A stretch of 64,000 nucleotides of DNA from DASZVB01 sp035545855. Lineage in GTDB: Bacteria; Myxococcota_A; Polyangia; Polyangiales; Polyangiaceae. The notes under the pieces were generated by a model that saw only the letters and a program-made list of their open reading frames with translations, was not told where the DNA came from and did not search any database. A program made the translations under genes and the position numbers. The DNA lies in the NCBI GenBank assembly GCA_035545855.1, contig DASZXK010000053.1, forward strand, positions 1 to 64,000, read 5' to 3'. How positions within the stretch are numbered: the stretch's first letter is position 1; each line of letters opens with the position of its first letter. This document shows positions 26,184 to 35,740 of this stretch, one piece after another.

Positions 26184-27398
26184 ATGGAGCCTCTCGACCA
26201 GGACCTGGACGCGGCGGAGATCGAGCTCCCCGCCGATCCGATGATCGTCAACATGGGCCCCGCCCACCCGGCGATGCACGGCACCGTGCGCACGGTGGTG
26301 GAGCTCACCGGCGAAACCATCACGAAGGCGGACGTGCAGGTCGGCTACCTGCACCGCGGCTTCGAGAAGATGTGCGAACGCGGGACGTGGACGCAGGTCT
26401 ACCCCTACGTGGATCGCTGCAACTACATCTCGCCGATGCTGAACAACGTGGGCTTCTCGCTCGCGTGCGAGAAGATGCTCGGCATCACGGTGCCGGAGCG
26501 CTGTCAGTGGTACCGGATGGCGCTCGGGGAGCTCGCGCGCATCTCCGATCACCTCACGTGCGACGGCGCCATGGCGATGGAGCTCGGCGCGTTCACGCCG
26601 TTCCTCTGGATGATCAAGGCCCGGGACCTCATCTGGGACATCATGGAAGAGGAGACGGGCGCCCGGCTCACCCACAGCTTCGGCCGGGTCGGCGGCATGG
26701 CCGCCCCTCCGACGGACGGGTTCAAGGAGACGGCGAAGGCGACCGTCGACCAGGTCCTCCGCGTCATCGACGAGGTGGAGCGCCTCCTCCTCGGGAACCG
26801 CATCTTCCTGGATCGTCTCGAGGGCGTCGGTCTGGTGAGCGCCGAAGACGCGATCTCCCTCGGGTGGACGGGGCCGTGCCTCCGCGCGAGCGGCGTCCCG
26901 TACGACGTACGGAAGGCGCACCCGTACCTGAAGTACGGAGACGTGGAGTTCGAAGTGCCCGTGGGCTCCACGGGGGACTGCTTCGATCGGTTCATGGTCC
27001 GCATCGAGGAGATCAAGCAGTCGGCGCGCATCGTCCAGCAGTGCTGCGAGCGCATGGCGGACTCCGGCCCCGTGAACGTGGACGACCCCCGCGTCGTCCT
27101 TCCCTCGAAGGAAGAGGTCTACAAGACGATCGAGGGCACCATCCGTCACTTCAAGATCGTGATGGAGGGCCTCAAGATTCCGGCCGGCGAGGTGTACTCG
27201 TACACCGAGGCGGGGAACGGCGAGCTCGGGTTCTACCTGGTGAGCGACGGGAGCGGCACGCCGTACCGTGTGCGAATCCGCCCGCCGTGCTTCCTCGTCA
27301 CGAGCGGCCTCGAGCGCGTGATCACGGGCCAGATGGTCGCGGACGTCGTTCCGTGCTTCGGCTCTCTCAACATGATCGGCGGGGAGTGCGATCGCTGA
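26184..27398 (+). CDS. nuoD: NADH-quinone oxidoreductase subunit D
   Basis: A 404-residue 49-kDa-type subunit that, with NuoB, forms the quinone pocket. Signatures: GPAHPAMHGTVR near residue 25-36, VGYLHRGFEKMCE, TWTQVYPYVDRCNYISPM, ELARISDHL, and the C-terminal FGSLNMIGGECDR. The ATG at 26184 is the start; upstream frame is shadow. Its stop overlaps the nuoG start by one base (TGATG). Confidence 0.97.
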   Translation: MEPLDQDLDAAEIELPADPMIVNMGPAHPAMHGTVRTVVELTGETITKADVQVGYLHRGFEKMCERGTWTQVYPYVDRCNYISPMLNNVGFSLACEKMLGITVPERCQWYRMALGELARISDHLTCDGAMAMELGAFTPFLWMIKARDLIWDIMEEETGARLTHSFGRVGGMAAPPTDGFKETAKATVDQVLRVIDEVERLLLGNRIFLDRLEGVGLVSAEDAISLGWTGPCLRASGVPYDVRKAHPYLKYGDVEFEVPVGSTGDCFDRFMVRIEEIKQSARIVQQCCERMADSGPVNVDDPRVVLPSKEEVYKTIEGTIRHFKIVMEGLKIPAGEVYSYTEAGNGELGFYLVSDGSGTPYRVRIRPPCFLVTSGLERVITGQMVADVVPCFGSLNMIGGECDR

Positions 27399-29005
27399 TG
27401 CCCACGTTCAAACTGGATAACCGAGAGATCCCGTTCCAGCCCGGTGACACCATCATCCGGGCCGCGCACCGCGCCGGGATCGACATCCCTCACTACTGCT
27501 GGCACCCGGGGCTCAGCGTCGCGGCGAACTGCCGGATGTGCCTCGTGGAGGTCATGCCGCCTCCCGGTCGCCCGGCGCTGAACCTCGCCGTGCTCGCCTG
27601 GGACGCGGAGAAGCAGGCCTACGTCGATCAGAAGAAGCCGAAGCTCCAGCCCGCCTGCCAGATGACGGTGACGGAGGGCCTCGACGTCCGGAGCGACTCG
27701 AGCGAGCACGTGGAACGCGCGCGCTCCGCCGTGCAGGAGCTCCTCCTCCTGAACCACCCGGTGGACTGCCCCATCTGCGACCAGGCGGGGGAGTGCCGGC
27801 TCCAGGACTACTGGCTCGAGCACCAGCATGCGAAGAAGCGCATGAACGACGAGCCGGTGCACAAGCCGAAGGCGGTCGTGTTCGGGCCGACCATCGTCTA
27901 CGACGCCGAGCGTTGCATCGTGTGCACGCGCTGCGTCCGCTTCTGCGACGAGGTCGCGAAAGATCCGGTGCTGGACGTGCGCCAGCGCGGTAACCTGAAC
28001 GAGATCACCGTCGCGCCGGGACGGCAGCTCGATCACCCGTACACGCTGATGACGGAGTACGTGTGCCCCGTCGGCGCGCTCACCGCGACGGACTTCCGGT
28101 TCAAGGCGCGCGTGTGGTTCCTCCGGAGCGCGCGCACGGTGTGCCAGGGCTGCGCGACGGGCTGCAACGCGTTCCTGGACTACGACCCCCGGAACGACAC
28201 GGCGTATCGCCACCGCCCGCGCGAGAACGCCGCCGTGAACGGCTACTGGATGTGCGACGAGGGCATGCTGGACTACCGGCGCGTCCACCAGTACCGCGTC
28301 CTCAAGGCGAAGACCGGCAAGGAAGAGACGACGCTCTCCGCGGCGCTGGACCGCGCCGCGGACACGCTGAAGGGCGTCTCCGGCGAGAACGTCGCCGTCG
28401 TCCTCTCCGCGCAGCACTCGAGCGAAGACAACTTCGCCATGGCTCGCTTCGCGCGGGACGTGCTCGGAACGACGAACGTCTTCCTCAGCGGGAAGCCCCC
28501 CGGGGAAGGGGACTCCATCCTCCGCAACGCGGACAAGAACCCGAACCAGCGCGGCATGGCGGGCGCGGCCGCGGGCCTCCCCGCGAAGCCGATCCAGGAC
28601 CTCCCCGGTTTGCTCGAGTCCGGGCAGGTGAAGACGGTGGTCGCCCTCGGCGCGGACGCGCGGGACGTCCCTCCGCCGTCGCTCGTGCCGTCGTCCGGCC
28701 TGGTCGTCCTCGCGACGCACGCGGGGACCCTCACGGAGCGAGCCACGGTGCTCCTCCCGGCGTCGAGCTGGGCGGAGAGCGACGGCACGTTCGTCAACGC
28801 CAAGGGCCTGGCTCAGGAGAGCGAGCAGGCGTTCGGCCCCCTCGGGGATTCGCGCCCGGCGTGGAAGCTCGTCGCGGGCCTCTCCGTCCGCCTCGGCAAG
28901 GACCTCGGGTTCCGGAAGCTCGCGGACGTCCGGAAGGCGATGACGCCCGAACCACCCCAATCTCTCCGTCCGATCGCGCCGCCGTCGGTCGGGGGAGCGT
29001 CCTGA
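27398..29005 (+). CDS. nuoG: NADH-quinone oxidoreductase subunit G, short form
   Basis: A 535-residue iron-sulfur subunit. The [2Fe-2S] cluster uses Cys34, 45, 48 and 87. The His/Cys3 cluster lies in HVERARSAVQELLLLNHPVD followed by CPICDQAGEC. Two further motifs are CIVCTRCVRFC with a later CPVGALT, and the VCQGCATGCN/MCDEGML entry to the molybdopterin-like domain. That last domain is cut short: about 230 residues against 500 or more in E. coli NuoG. It ends in an intact stop codon with nuoH one base later, so this looks like a stable short form and not a broken gene. No nuoE or nuoF precedes it. Confidence 0.94.
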   Translation: MPTFKLDNREIPFQPGDTIIRAAHRAGIDIPHYCWHPGLSVAANCRMCLVEVMPPPGRPALNLAVLAWDAEKQAYVDQKKPKLQPACQMTVTEGLDVRSDSSEHVERARSAVQELLLLNHPVDCPICDQAGECRLQDYWLEHQHAKKRMNDEPVHKPKAVVFGPTIVYDAERCIVCTRCVRFCDEVAKDPVLDVRQRGNLNEITVAPGRQLDHPYTLMTEYVCPVGALTATDFRFKARVWFLRSARTVCQGCATGCNAFLDYDPRNDTAYRHRPRENAAVNGYWMCDEGMLDYRRVHQYRVLKAKTGKEETTLSAALDRAADTLKGVSGENVAVVLSAQHSSEDNFAMARFARDVLGTTNVFLSGKPPGEGDSILRNADKNPNQRGMAGAAAGLPAKPIQDLPGLLESGQVKTVVALGADARDVPPPSLVPSSGLVVLATHAGTLTERATVLLPASSWAESDGTFVNAKGLAQESEQAFGPLGDSRPAWKLVAGLSVRLGKDLGFRKLADVRKAMTPEPPQSLRPIAPPSVGGAS

Positions 29006-29006
29006 A

Positions 29007-30821
29007 ATGAGCGCCATCGAGTACCTCTTCATGTTCGGCAAGGCGTTCTTCGTCGTGATGTTCGCGATGAACGTCGCCGTGCTGCTCACCTGGGCCGACC
29101 GTCGATACGGCGCGCTCCTCCAGGATCGCGTCGGGCCGGACCGCGCGGTCGTGTGGCTGCCCCGTCGGGCGGCTCAGGGCGCGGCGTTCGTCCCGGCGCT
29201 CCTCGCCGCGGCCGGCGTGCTCGGCTTCGCCGACGCCCGGAAGGAAGACGAAGCGGGCCGCGCCGGAAACGCGATGCTCTTCACCCAGGGCGCGATCTTC
29301 GTGCTCTGGTTCACCCTCCTCGTCATCGCGGGCGCCGTGAAGCGACGCGGCGTCCGGAGCAACTTCGACCGCGCGGTGCAGTCCTTCGGAGACCCGCGGA
29401 ACTTCTTCTATGCCGGCGTCGTCTGCCACTTCGGCGCGTTCCTGGTCGCGGGCCTCCTGAAGGACACCCCGCTCGCCGAGAACCTCTCCGAGGCGACGTA
29501 CCGTGGCGGCGCGGCTTTCCTCGCCGCGACGATCGTCGGCGGCGCGGCGTACGCCGTCCTCCAGATGACGGAAGAGAAGATCGGCCTCCGCCTCGCCGGC
29601 CTCCTGCATCCCGCGGCCGACGGTCTGAAGACGGCGTTCAAGGAAGACTTCATTCCCCCGAACGCCGATCGCTTCCTCCACAGCATCGCGCCGATCATCT
29701 CGTTCTTCCCGGCCCTCGTCGTGCTCGGCACCGTGCCGTTCGCGGACACGCTCTGCTTCGGCCCGGCCCAGAGCGACGTGAACCTCGGCCCGATCCGTCT
29801 GATCCGTCAGGGGCACCTGGATCCGCGGCAGCTCCTCGCCATGGTCCCGCGGGACGGCGTGTGCCACGAGTTCGCGCTGAAGCTCCAGGTGTCGGACCTC
29901 GACATCGGGCTCCTCTACTTCTTCGCGCTCGCCGGCACGGGCATCGTGGGCGCCGCGCTCGCCGGCTGGTCGAGCGACAACAAGTACAGCCTCCTCGGCG
30001 GCCTCCGCGCCGCGAGCCAGATGGTCTCCTACGAGGTGACGCTCGGGCTCACCATCGTCGGCGCCGTCATGGTGTACGGCACCCTCCGCGTGGACGAGAT
30101 GGTCCGCTGGCAGGCCGAGAACACGTGGGGCATCTTCGTTCAACCCCTCGGGTTCATTCTGTTCTTCGCCGCCTCCGTCGCGGAGTCGAAGCGCATTCCG
30201 TTCGACCTCCCGGAGGGGGAGAGCGAGCTCGTCGCGGGCTACTTCACGGAGTACTCGGGCATGAAGTTCGCGATGTTCTTCTTCGCGGAATACGTCGCGG
30301 TCGTCACGTCCGCCGCGCTCATGGCGGCCGTCTTCTTCGGCGGCTGGCACCTGCCGTTCGTCGCGCGCGACGGCATTCACCTCGCCATCGGGGACACGGT
30401 GATCTTCGACCAGGCGCTCGGGCACGGCCAGGTCGTGCTCCTCGGCTTCCTCGCGATGGTCGTGAAGACGATCGTGCTCTGCATGATCCAGCTCACGATC
30501 CGGTGGACGCTGCCTCGCTTCCGCTACGACCAGCTCATGCGCCTCGGGTGGAGGAAGCTCCTGCCGGCGTCGCTCGGGAACGTCCTGGTGACGGCGCTCG
30601 GCGTCCTCGCCGTTCAGTCGGCGGGTCCGTCCGTCGTCCGCGCGCTCGGCATCGCCGGGGACCTGACGGAGGCCTTCGTGGCCCTCGTCGGACTCGTCCT
30701 CGCCGTCGCCTTCGTTCGCTTCCTGCTCGCGCCGGCGGAGCACCGCCGCGTCCTCTCCAGCACGTCCGCGAAGTTCACCCAGATGATGGGCGGTACGCGC
30801 ACCGCGAAGATGGGAGCCTGA
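29007..30821 (+). CDS. nuoH: NADH-quinone oxidoreductase subunit H with large insertion
   Basis: The membrane subunit that lines the quinone-access tunnel. Canonical parts are present: ADRRYGALLQDRVGP (30-44), LLHPAADGLKTAFKEDFIP (199-217), AGWSSDNKYSLLGGLRAASQ (319-338), PFDLPEGESELVAGYFTEYS and PRFRYDQLMRLGW. At 604 residues it is far longer than typical NuoH (about 320-430). About 145 extra residues (roughly 48-195) with several hydrophobic segments lie between the first two conserved blocks, and a loop of about 40 residues (250-292) is also added. The reading frame is open throughout and both flanks are normal. Confidence 0.93.
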   Translation: MSAIEYLFMFGKAFFVVMFAMNVAVLLTWADRRYGALLQDRVGPDRAVVWLPRRAAQGAAFVPALLAAAGVLGFADARKEDEAGRAGNAMLFTQGAIFVLWFTLLVIAGAVKRRGVRSNFDRAVQSFGDPRNFFYAGVVCHFGAFLVAGLLKDTPLAENLSEATYRGGAAFLAATIVGGAAYAVLQMTEEKIGLRLAGLLHPAADGLKTAFKEDFIPPNADRFLHSIAPIISFFPALVVLGTVPFADTLCFGPAQSDVNLGPIRLIRQGHLDPRQLLAMVPRDGVCHEFALKLQVSDLDIGLLYFFALAGTGIVGAALAGWSSDNKYSLLGGLRAASQMVSYEVTLGLTIVGAVMVYGTLRVDEMVRWQAENTWGIFVQPLGFILFFAASVAESKRIPFDLPEGESELVAGYFTEYSGMKFAMFFFAEYVAVVTSAALMAAVFFGGWHLPFVARDGIHLAIGDTVIFDQALGHGQVVLLGFLAMVVKTIVLCMIQLTIRWTLPRFRYDQLMRLGWRKLLPASLGNVLVTALGVLAVQSAGPSVVRALGIAGDLTEAFVALVGLVLAVAFVRFLLAPAEHRRVLSSTSAKFTQMMGGTRTAKMGA

Positions 30822-30831
30822 GGAACCTCAC

Positions 30832-31488
30832 ATGAGCCAGTCCACCCAGCCGCTCGGTCCGAAGAAGGTCGTCGGAAAGCCCGTGGCGCGCCCGAAGCGC
30901 ACGCCGGCCGTCCAGAGCTACGTGCCCGAGGTCGTGAAAGGCCTCGGCCTCACGATGAGCCACTTCTTCCGCAACGCGAAGGAGATGGTCCTCGGCCAGC
31001 GGAACGACCCGGTCCTCGATGGCATCAGCGACGGCGTGAACACCATCTCGTACCCGGAGCAGCGGCGCCCGTACCCGGAGCGGTTCCGCGGCGTGCACCG
31101 TCTCACGCACCGGGAAGACGGCTCTCCCCGTTGCGTGGCGTGTCTCTGCTGCTCCACGGCGTGCCCCGCGCAGTGCATCCACATCGAGCCCGCGGAGTAC
31201 CCCGAGGGGGATCCGAAGCGCGGATACGAGCGCTTCCCCGCGAAGTTCGTCATCGACGAGCTCCGGTGCGTCTTCTGCGGCTTCTGCGTGGAAGCGTGCC
31301 CGTGCGACGCCATCCGGATGGACACCGGCGTGCACCCCGCTCCGTACGACTCTCGCGATCAGTTCATCTTCGAGAAGGATCTCCTGATGAGCTACGCCGG
31401 CCGGGACGGCACGCAGGTCACCGCGAACCCGCGACACGAGCCCGGTGACCCGACGCACCCGGGCATCGATCGCCTGAAGTCGCACTAG
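30832..31488 (+). CDS. nuoI: NADH-quinone oxidoreductase subunit I
   Basis: A 218-residue ferredoxin-like subunit with two [4Fe-4S] motifs: CVACLCCSTACPAQCIHIE and CVFCGFCVEACPCDAIRMD. It relays electrons from the peripheral arm toward N2. The N-terminal 45 residues and C-terminal 30 residues are extensions relative to short NuoI proteins. It closes the nuo block here: nuoE, F, J, K, L, M and N are not in the window. gatB follows 10 bases later. Confidence 0.96.
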   Translation: MSQSTQPLGPKKVVGKPVARPKRTPAVQSYVPEVVKGLGLTMSHFFRNAKEMVLGQRNDPVLDGISDGVNTISYPEQRRPYPERFRGVHRLTHREDGSPRCVACLCCSTACPAQCIHIEPAEYPEGDPKRGYERFPAKFVIDELRCVFCGFCVEACPCDAIRMDTGVHPAPYDSRDQFIFEKDLLMSYAGRDGTQVTANPRHEPGDPTHPGIDRLKSH

Positions 31489-31498
31489 GCGGCTGCCG

Positions 31499-32929
31499 AT
31501 GAACTACGAGACGGTCATCGGTCTCGAAGTCCACGCGCAGCTCCTCGTCTCGAGCAAGCTCTTCTGCGGCTGCTCGACGGAGTTCGGGGCGGAAGCGAAC
31601 GAGCACGTGTGCCCGACTTGCCTCGGGCTTCCCGGCTCCCTGCCGGTCACGAACGAGAAGGCGGTGCGGCTCGCGGTCCGCGCGGCGCTCGCGCTCGGGT
31701 GCACCCTGAACGAAAAGAGCATCTTCGCGCGAAAGCAGTACTTCTATCCGGACCTGCCGAAGGGCTACCAGATCTCGCAGTACGACGAGCCTTTCTCGGA
31801 GCACGGGCACCTGGACGTGGAAGTGGACGGAAAGACGCGCCGCATCCGCATCCTCCGCATCCACATGGAGGAGGACGCCGGGAAGAGCGTGCACGGGGTC
31901 GGGGGAGACTCCCTCGTCGATCTGAACCGCGCGGGAACTCCGCTCATCGAGATCGTGAGCGAGCCGGACATTCGCTCGAGCGCGGAAGCCGCGGCATACC
32001 TCCGCTCGCTCCGGGACATCCTGATCTTCGCGGGCGTGAACGACGGCAACCTGGAAGAAGGAAGCTTTCGCTGCGACGCCAACGTTTCGATCCGCCCCGC
32101 CGGTCAGGAAAAGCTCGGCACGCGCACGGAGCTGAAGAACATCAACTCGTTCCGGTTCGTGCAGAAGGCGATCGACGTCGAGGTCGCCCGGCAGCAGGCC
32201 GTGCTCGAGGGCGGCGGTCGCGTCGTGCAGGAGACGCGGTCCTTCGATCCGGAGACGGGAAAGACGGCGACGCTCCGGTCCAAGGAAGAAGCGCACGACT
32301 ACCGATACTTCCCCGATCCGGATCTCCCCCCGCTCACCCTCTCGCCCACGCTGGTCGCGGAGGAGCGCGCGGCGACCCCGGAGCTCCCCGTGGCGGTCCG
32401 GAAGCGTTTCACGGAGGAGCTCGGCCTTCCGCCCGCCCAGGCCCAGACCCTGACGGGCCACCCCGCGTACGTCCGCTTCTTCGAGGAGGCGCGCGCGCTC
32501 TTCCCGCACGCGGTGAAGCTCGCGAACTGGGTGACGACGGAGGTCCTTCGAGACACGAAGGCGCACGGCCTCGAGGTGACGTTTCCGGTGAGCCCGAAGC
32601 AGGTCGCTGAGCTCCTCTCCCTGGTGGAAAAGGGGGAGATCAGCGGCAAGCAGGCGAAGGAAGTCCACCAGGCGATCGTCGGGACGGAGGAGAGCCCGCT
32701 CGCCGTCGTCGAGAAGCGGGGCATGAAGGTCGTCTCGGACGAGGGCGCGATCCGTGCCGTCGTCGAGAAGGTCCTCGCCGCGAACGAGAAGCAGGTCGCC
32801 GAGTACCGTTCCGGCAAGAAGGGCATCCTCGGCTACTTCGTCGGTCGGATCATGAAGGAGACGAAGGGTTCTGCGAACCCGAAGCTCGTGAACGATCTGG
32901 TCGTGAAGCTGCTCGACGGCGGGTCGTGA
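31499..32929 (+). CDS. gatB: Aspartyl/glutamyl-tRNA amidotransferase subunit B
   Basis: A 476-residue subunit of GatCAB, which amidates misacylated Glu-tRNA(Gln) or Asp-tRNA(Asn). It begins with the classical ETVIGLEVHAQL and has Cys-rich zinc ligands CGCSTEF then CPTCLGLPGSLP, YFYPDLPKGYQISQYDEP, GNLEEGSFRCDANVS and a C-terminal YqeY-like domain ending near GYFVGRIMKETKGSANP. gatA and gatC are not adjacent. It follows nuoI by 10 bases, so it is probably read through from the nuo promoter. Confidence 0.97.
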   Translation: MNYETVIGLEVHAQLLVSSKLFCGCSTEFGAEANEHVCPTCLGLPGSLPVTNEKAVRLAVRAALALGCTLNEKSIFARKQYFYPDLPKGYQISQYDEPFSEHGHLDVEVDGKTRRIRILRIHMEEDAGKSVHGVGGDSLVDLNRAGTPLIEIVSEPDIRSSAEAAAYLRSLRDILIFAGVNDGNLEEGSFRCDANVSIRPAGQEKLGTRTELKNINSFRFVQKAIDVEVARQQAVLEGGGRVVQETRSFDPETGKTATLRSKEEAHDYRYFPDPDLPPLTLSPTLVAEERAATPELPVAVRKRFTEELGLPPAQAQTLTGHPAYVRFFEEARALFPHAVKLANWVTTEVLRDTKAHGLEVTFPVSPKQVAELLSLVEKGEISGKQAKEVHQAIVGTEESPLAVVEKRGMKVVSDEGAIRAVVEKVLAANEKQVAEYRSGKKGILGYFVGRIMKETKGSANPKLVNDLVVKLLDGGS

Positions 32930-32930
32930 C

Positions 32931-33989
32931 GTGGCGGGGGTTCCGCACCCGGCGCCGATGAGCGAAGCGCCGTATTCGCCCGTCGAGCTCCTCCCGGGGG
33001 ACGACGCCGTCGTGCTGCTCGACCAGCGGGAGCTTCCCGCGCAGGAGATCTATCTTCGCCTGACGACGGTGGAGGAGGTCGCGCGCGCGATCGCGGAGAT
33101 GGCCGTCCGGGGCGCGCCGGCGATCGGCATCGCTGCGGCGTATGGACTCGTCCTCGCCGCTCGGAAGGGCGCGGACCTGGTCGCCGCCGAGCGGTTGCTC
33201 GCCGGGACGCGCCCGACGGCCGTGAACCTGTTCTGGGCGCTCGCCAGGATGCGTCGCGCCGCGGAGCGCGCGCCGCGCTCGGCCCTGGCAGACGTGCTCG
33301 CCGCGGAAGCCCGCGCGATTCACGGCGAGGACCGGGACGCCTGTCGCCGGATGGGCGCGGTCGGTGCCGCGCTCGTGCCGGACGGCTCGGCGGTGCTCAC
33401 GCACTGCAACGCCGGAGCCCTCGCCACGGGCGGGTACGGGACGGCGCTCGGCGTCCTCCGCGCAGCGCACGAGGCGGGCAAGCGAATCCGCGTGCTCGCG
33501 AACGAGACGCGGCCGTACCTCCAGGGAGCCCGACTCACCGCGTGGGAGCTGTCGCGTCTCGGCATGGATGTCACGGTCGTCACGGAAGGCATGGACGGTC
33601 ACCTGTTCTCGCGGGGCGAGATCGATCTCGTCGTCGTGGGCGCGGATCGCGTCGCGGCGAACGGCGACGTCGCGAACAAGATCGGGACGTACGGCGTCGC
33701 GTGCCTCGCGAGACTGCACGATCGCCCGTTCCTGGTGGCGGCTCCGTGGTCCACGGTGGATCTCGCCTGCCCGGACGGGGGCGCCATCCGCATCGAGGAG
33801 CGGCCGGCGACGGAGGTGACGGAGTTCCGCGGCGTCCGGCTCGCCCCGTCGGGCGTCCCGGCGCGCCATCCGGCGTTCGACGTGACCCCGGCCCGGCTGG
33901 TTTCGGCCATCGTCACGGAGCGTGGCCTCGTCCGGCCCGTCTCCGCCGGGGAGCTCGCCCGCGTCGGTGGCGCGGCCGATCCGGGGTAG
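32931..33989 (+). CDS. mtnA: S-methyl-5-thioribose-1-phosphate isomerase
   Basis: A 352-residue enzyme of methionine salvage that converts methylthioribose-1-phosphate to the ribulose form. It is related to eIF2B subunits. Motifs: EMAVRGAPAIGIAAAYG, the catalytic-Cys block LTHCNAGALATGGYGTALG, RVLANETRPYLQGARLTAWEL, DLVVVGADRVAANGDVANKIGTY (catalytic Asp in GADR) and FDVTP. The GTG at 32931 lies one base after gatB's stop; the ATG at 32958, nine codons in, is an equally possible start. No other mtn gene is nearby. Confidence 0.94.
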   Translation: MAGVPHPAPMSEAPYSPVELLPGDDAVVLLDQRELPAQEIYLRLTTVEEVARAIAEMAVRGAPAIGIAAAYGLVLAARKGADLVAAERLLAGTRPTAVNLFWALARMRRAAERAPRSALADVLAAEARAIHGEDRDACRRMGAVGAALVPDGSAVLTHCNAGALATGGYGTALGVLRAAHEAGKRIRVLANETRPYLQGARLTAWELSRLGMDVTVVTEGMDGHLFSRGEIDLVVVGADRVAANGDVANKIGTYGVACLARLHDRPFLVAAPWSTVDLACPDGGAIRIEERPATEVTEFRGVRLAPSGVPARHPAFDVTPARLVSAIVTERGLVRPVSAGELARVGGAADPG

Positions 33990-33997
33990 AGTAAGGC

Positions 33998-35050
33998 GTG
34001 CCGCCGGAGAGCCTGCCCGAAAAGAGAGAGCGAAAGCCAGCCTGGCTCAAGGTCCGGGCGCCCGGCGGAGAGCGCTACGCCGAGCTCAAGAAGACGCTCC
34101 GCGCGCTCGACCTGAACACGGTGTGCGAGGAGGCCCGGTGCCCGAACGTCGCCGAGTGCTGGGGCTCCGGCACGGCGACGGTCATGGTGCTCGGTCACAC
34201 GTGCACGCGCGGCTGCCGGTTCTGCGCCGTCACGACCGGCAATCCGAGGGGCGCGGTCGATCCACGGGAGCCCGTTCACGTCGCGCGCGCCATCGGCTCG
34301 ATCGGCCTTCGGTACGTCGTGCTCACGATGGTCGACCGGGACGATCTCCTCGACGGCGGAGCCGCTCACGTCGCCGAGACGATCGCGGGTCTCCACGAGC
34401 GAGATCCCGAGCTCCTCGTCGAGGCGCTCGTCGGGGACTTCTCCGGGCGCCTCCGCGACGTGGACACGCTGCTCGCCTCGCGCCCGGACGTGTTCGCGCA
34501 CAACGTCGAGGTCCCGCGCCGACTCACGCCGATCATCCGGGATCCGCGCTGCTCGTACGATCGCTCGCTTTCCGTGCTCCGTCACGCGAAGGAGCGAGCG
34601 CCGGAGCGACTGACGAAGAGCTCGATCATGGTCGGCGTCGGCGAGACGGACGACGAGATCTTCGAGACGCTCTCGGACCTGAAGAGCGCGGGCGTCGACG
34701 TCGTGACGCTCGGGCAGTACCTCCGGCCGACGCCGAAGCACGCGGAGGTGAAGCGCTTCGTGGACCCGGCGGGGTTCGCGGAGTACGAGCGTCGGGGGAA
34801 GGAGCTCGGGTTCGCGTTCGTGGCATCCGGGCCTCTCGTTCGCTCGAGCTACCACGCGGCCGAGGCCTTCATCGCCGCGGCCCTCCGTCCCGCCGCGGGC
34901 GCGGAACTCGCTGCCCGGGCGCGGAGCGCTCGCCGGGAGGGCGAGGCGCCGGCCGCCGCGACGTTCGGGGACCCGGCTGGAGAGGCTCCCCTCGCGGCCG
35001 GCGAGGACGCGCTGATCTCGCCCGCGGCCCTGAACCGGGCGAGGCGGTAG
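33998..35050 (+). CDS. lipA: Lipoyl synthase
   Basis: A 350-residue radical-SAM enzyme that inserts sulfur into octanoyl groups on E2 and GcvH proteins. The auxiliary cluster Cys43, 48 and 54 (VCEEARCPNVAEC) and the radical-SAM Cys69, 73 and 76 (CTRGCRFC) are present, as is the RSSYHA Ser ligand near 286. The C-terminal 50 residues are a Pro/Ala-rich extension. It precedes the branched-chain dehydrogenase genes, whose E2 carries a lipoyl domain, by one TerB-like gene. No lipB is adjacent. Confidence 0.96.
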   Translation: MPPESLPEKRERKPAWLKVRAPGGERYAELKKTLRALDLNTVCEEARCPNVAECWGSGTATVMVLGHTCTRGCRFCAVTTGNPRGAVDPREPVHVARAIGSIGLRYVVLTMVDRDDLLDGGAAHVAETIAGLHERDPELLVEALVGDFSGRLRDVDTLLASRPDVFAHNVEVPRRLTPIIRDPRCSYDRSLSVLRHAKERAPERLTKSSIMVGVGETDDEIFETLSDLKSAGVDVVTLGQYLRPTPKHAEVKRFVDPAGFAEYERRGKELGFAFVASGPLVRSSYHAAEAFIAAALRPAAGAELAARARSARREGEAPAAATFGDPAGEAPLAAGEDALISPAALNRARR

Positions 35051-35089
35051 AAAAGACCTCGCCCGTCGTATTACGCTCGCCTCACACTC

Positions 35090-35662
35090 ATGCCCGACAC
35101 GGTCCCGCCGCGGAGTCTGCTGGACAAGCTCGCGAAGACCCTGCGGGAGCCGGCCCCGATGTCCGGAGGCACGCACGGGTCGCTCCTCACGCTGTCCGGT
35201 GCGCAGTACGGTTCGCACCAGGGCGAGGAGGACCTCACGCAGCCGACTGGATTCGACCCGCAAGCCGCCGCGCTATTCGAAGCGGTGGTCGAGGGGGCGT
35301 ACCTCGTCGCGAACGCGGACGGCGAGTTCGACGACACGGAGCGCTCGGCGTTCCAGCACGTCGTCCTGGCCGCGTGCGGCGGCAGCGTCACGGAGAGTCA
35401 GCTCCGGGCACTGCTCGCCGACCTCGAGGACCTGCTCGCGGAGGACGGCCCGGACAAGCGCGCGCAGATGGTCGCGCGCAGCATCGGCAAACCCGAGCAG
35501 GCGCGCGAGGTGCTCCGGATCGCCGCCCTCATCGCGCAGATTTCCGAGGGGGTGAGCGACGTCGAGCGAAAGACGCTCGAACGCCTCGCCGCGGAATTTC
35601 GCCTCCCCGACGGGGCCGTCGACGCCGCGCTCGCGGAGGTCGCGCGGGCCCTCGCGGATTGA
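35090..35662 (+). CDS. TerB-like domain protein
   Basis: A 190-residue protein. The N-terminal 55 residues look disordered. Residues about 60-190 form an all-helical TerB-like domain: ANADGEFDDTERSAFQHVV with an acidic metal-binding-type loop, and the second half repeats the helix pattern (SEGVSDVERKTLERLAAEF). TerB-like domains occur in tellurite-resistance operons and in many membrane-stress proteins, but no ter gene is nearby, so tellurite resistance should not be assumed. It sits between lipA and the bkd genes. Confidence 0.8.
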   Translation: MPDTVPPRSLLDKLAKTLREPAPMSGGTHGSLLTLSGAQYGSHQGEEDLTQPTGFDPQAAALFEAVVEGAYLVANADGEFDDTERSAFQHVVLAACGGSVTESQLRALLADLEDLLAEDGPDKRAQMVARSIGKPEQAREVLRIAALIAQISEGVSDVERKTLERLAAEFRLPDGAVDAALAEVARALAD

Positions 35663-35740
35663 CCGAAGTCCGCTTGCGTCACGTCGTCGGCGCGATGGTT
35701 CTCGCACTATCGCGGATGGTGAATTAGGCTCGACCTCCGC

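Noticed and set aside
27398..29005. nuoG as a truncated pseudogene
   Set aside because: The frame is clean, all iron-sulfur ligands remain, and nuoH starts one base later, so it reads as a stable short form.
35090..35662. Tellurite-resistance gene cluster
   Set aside because: Only a TerB-like domain is present; no terC, terD or terZ neighbours exist.
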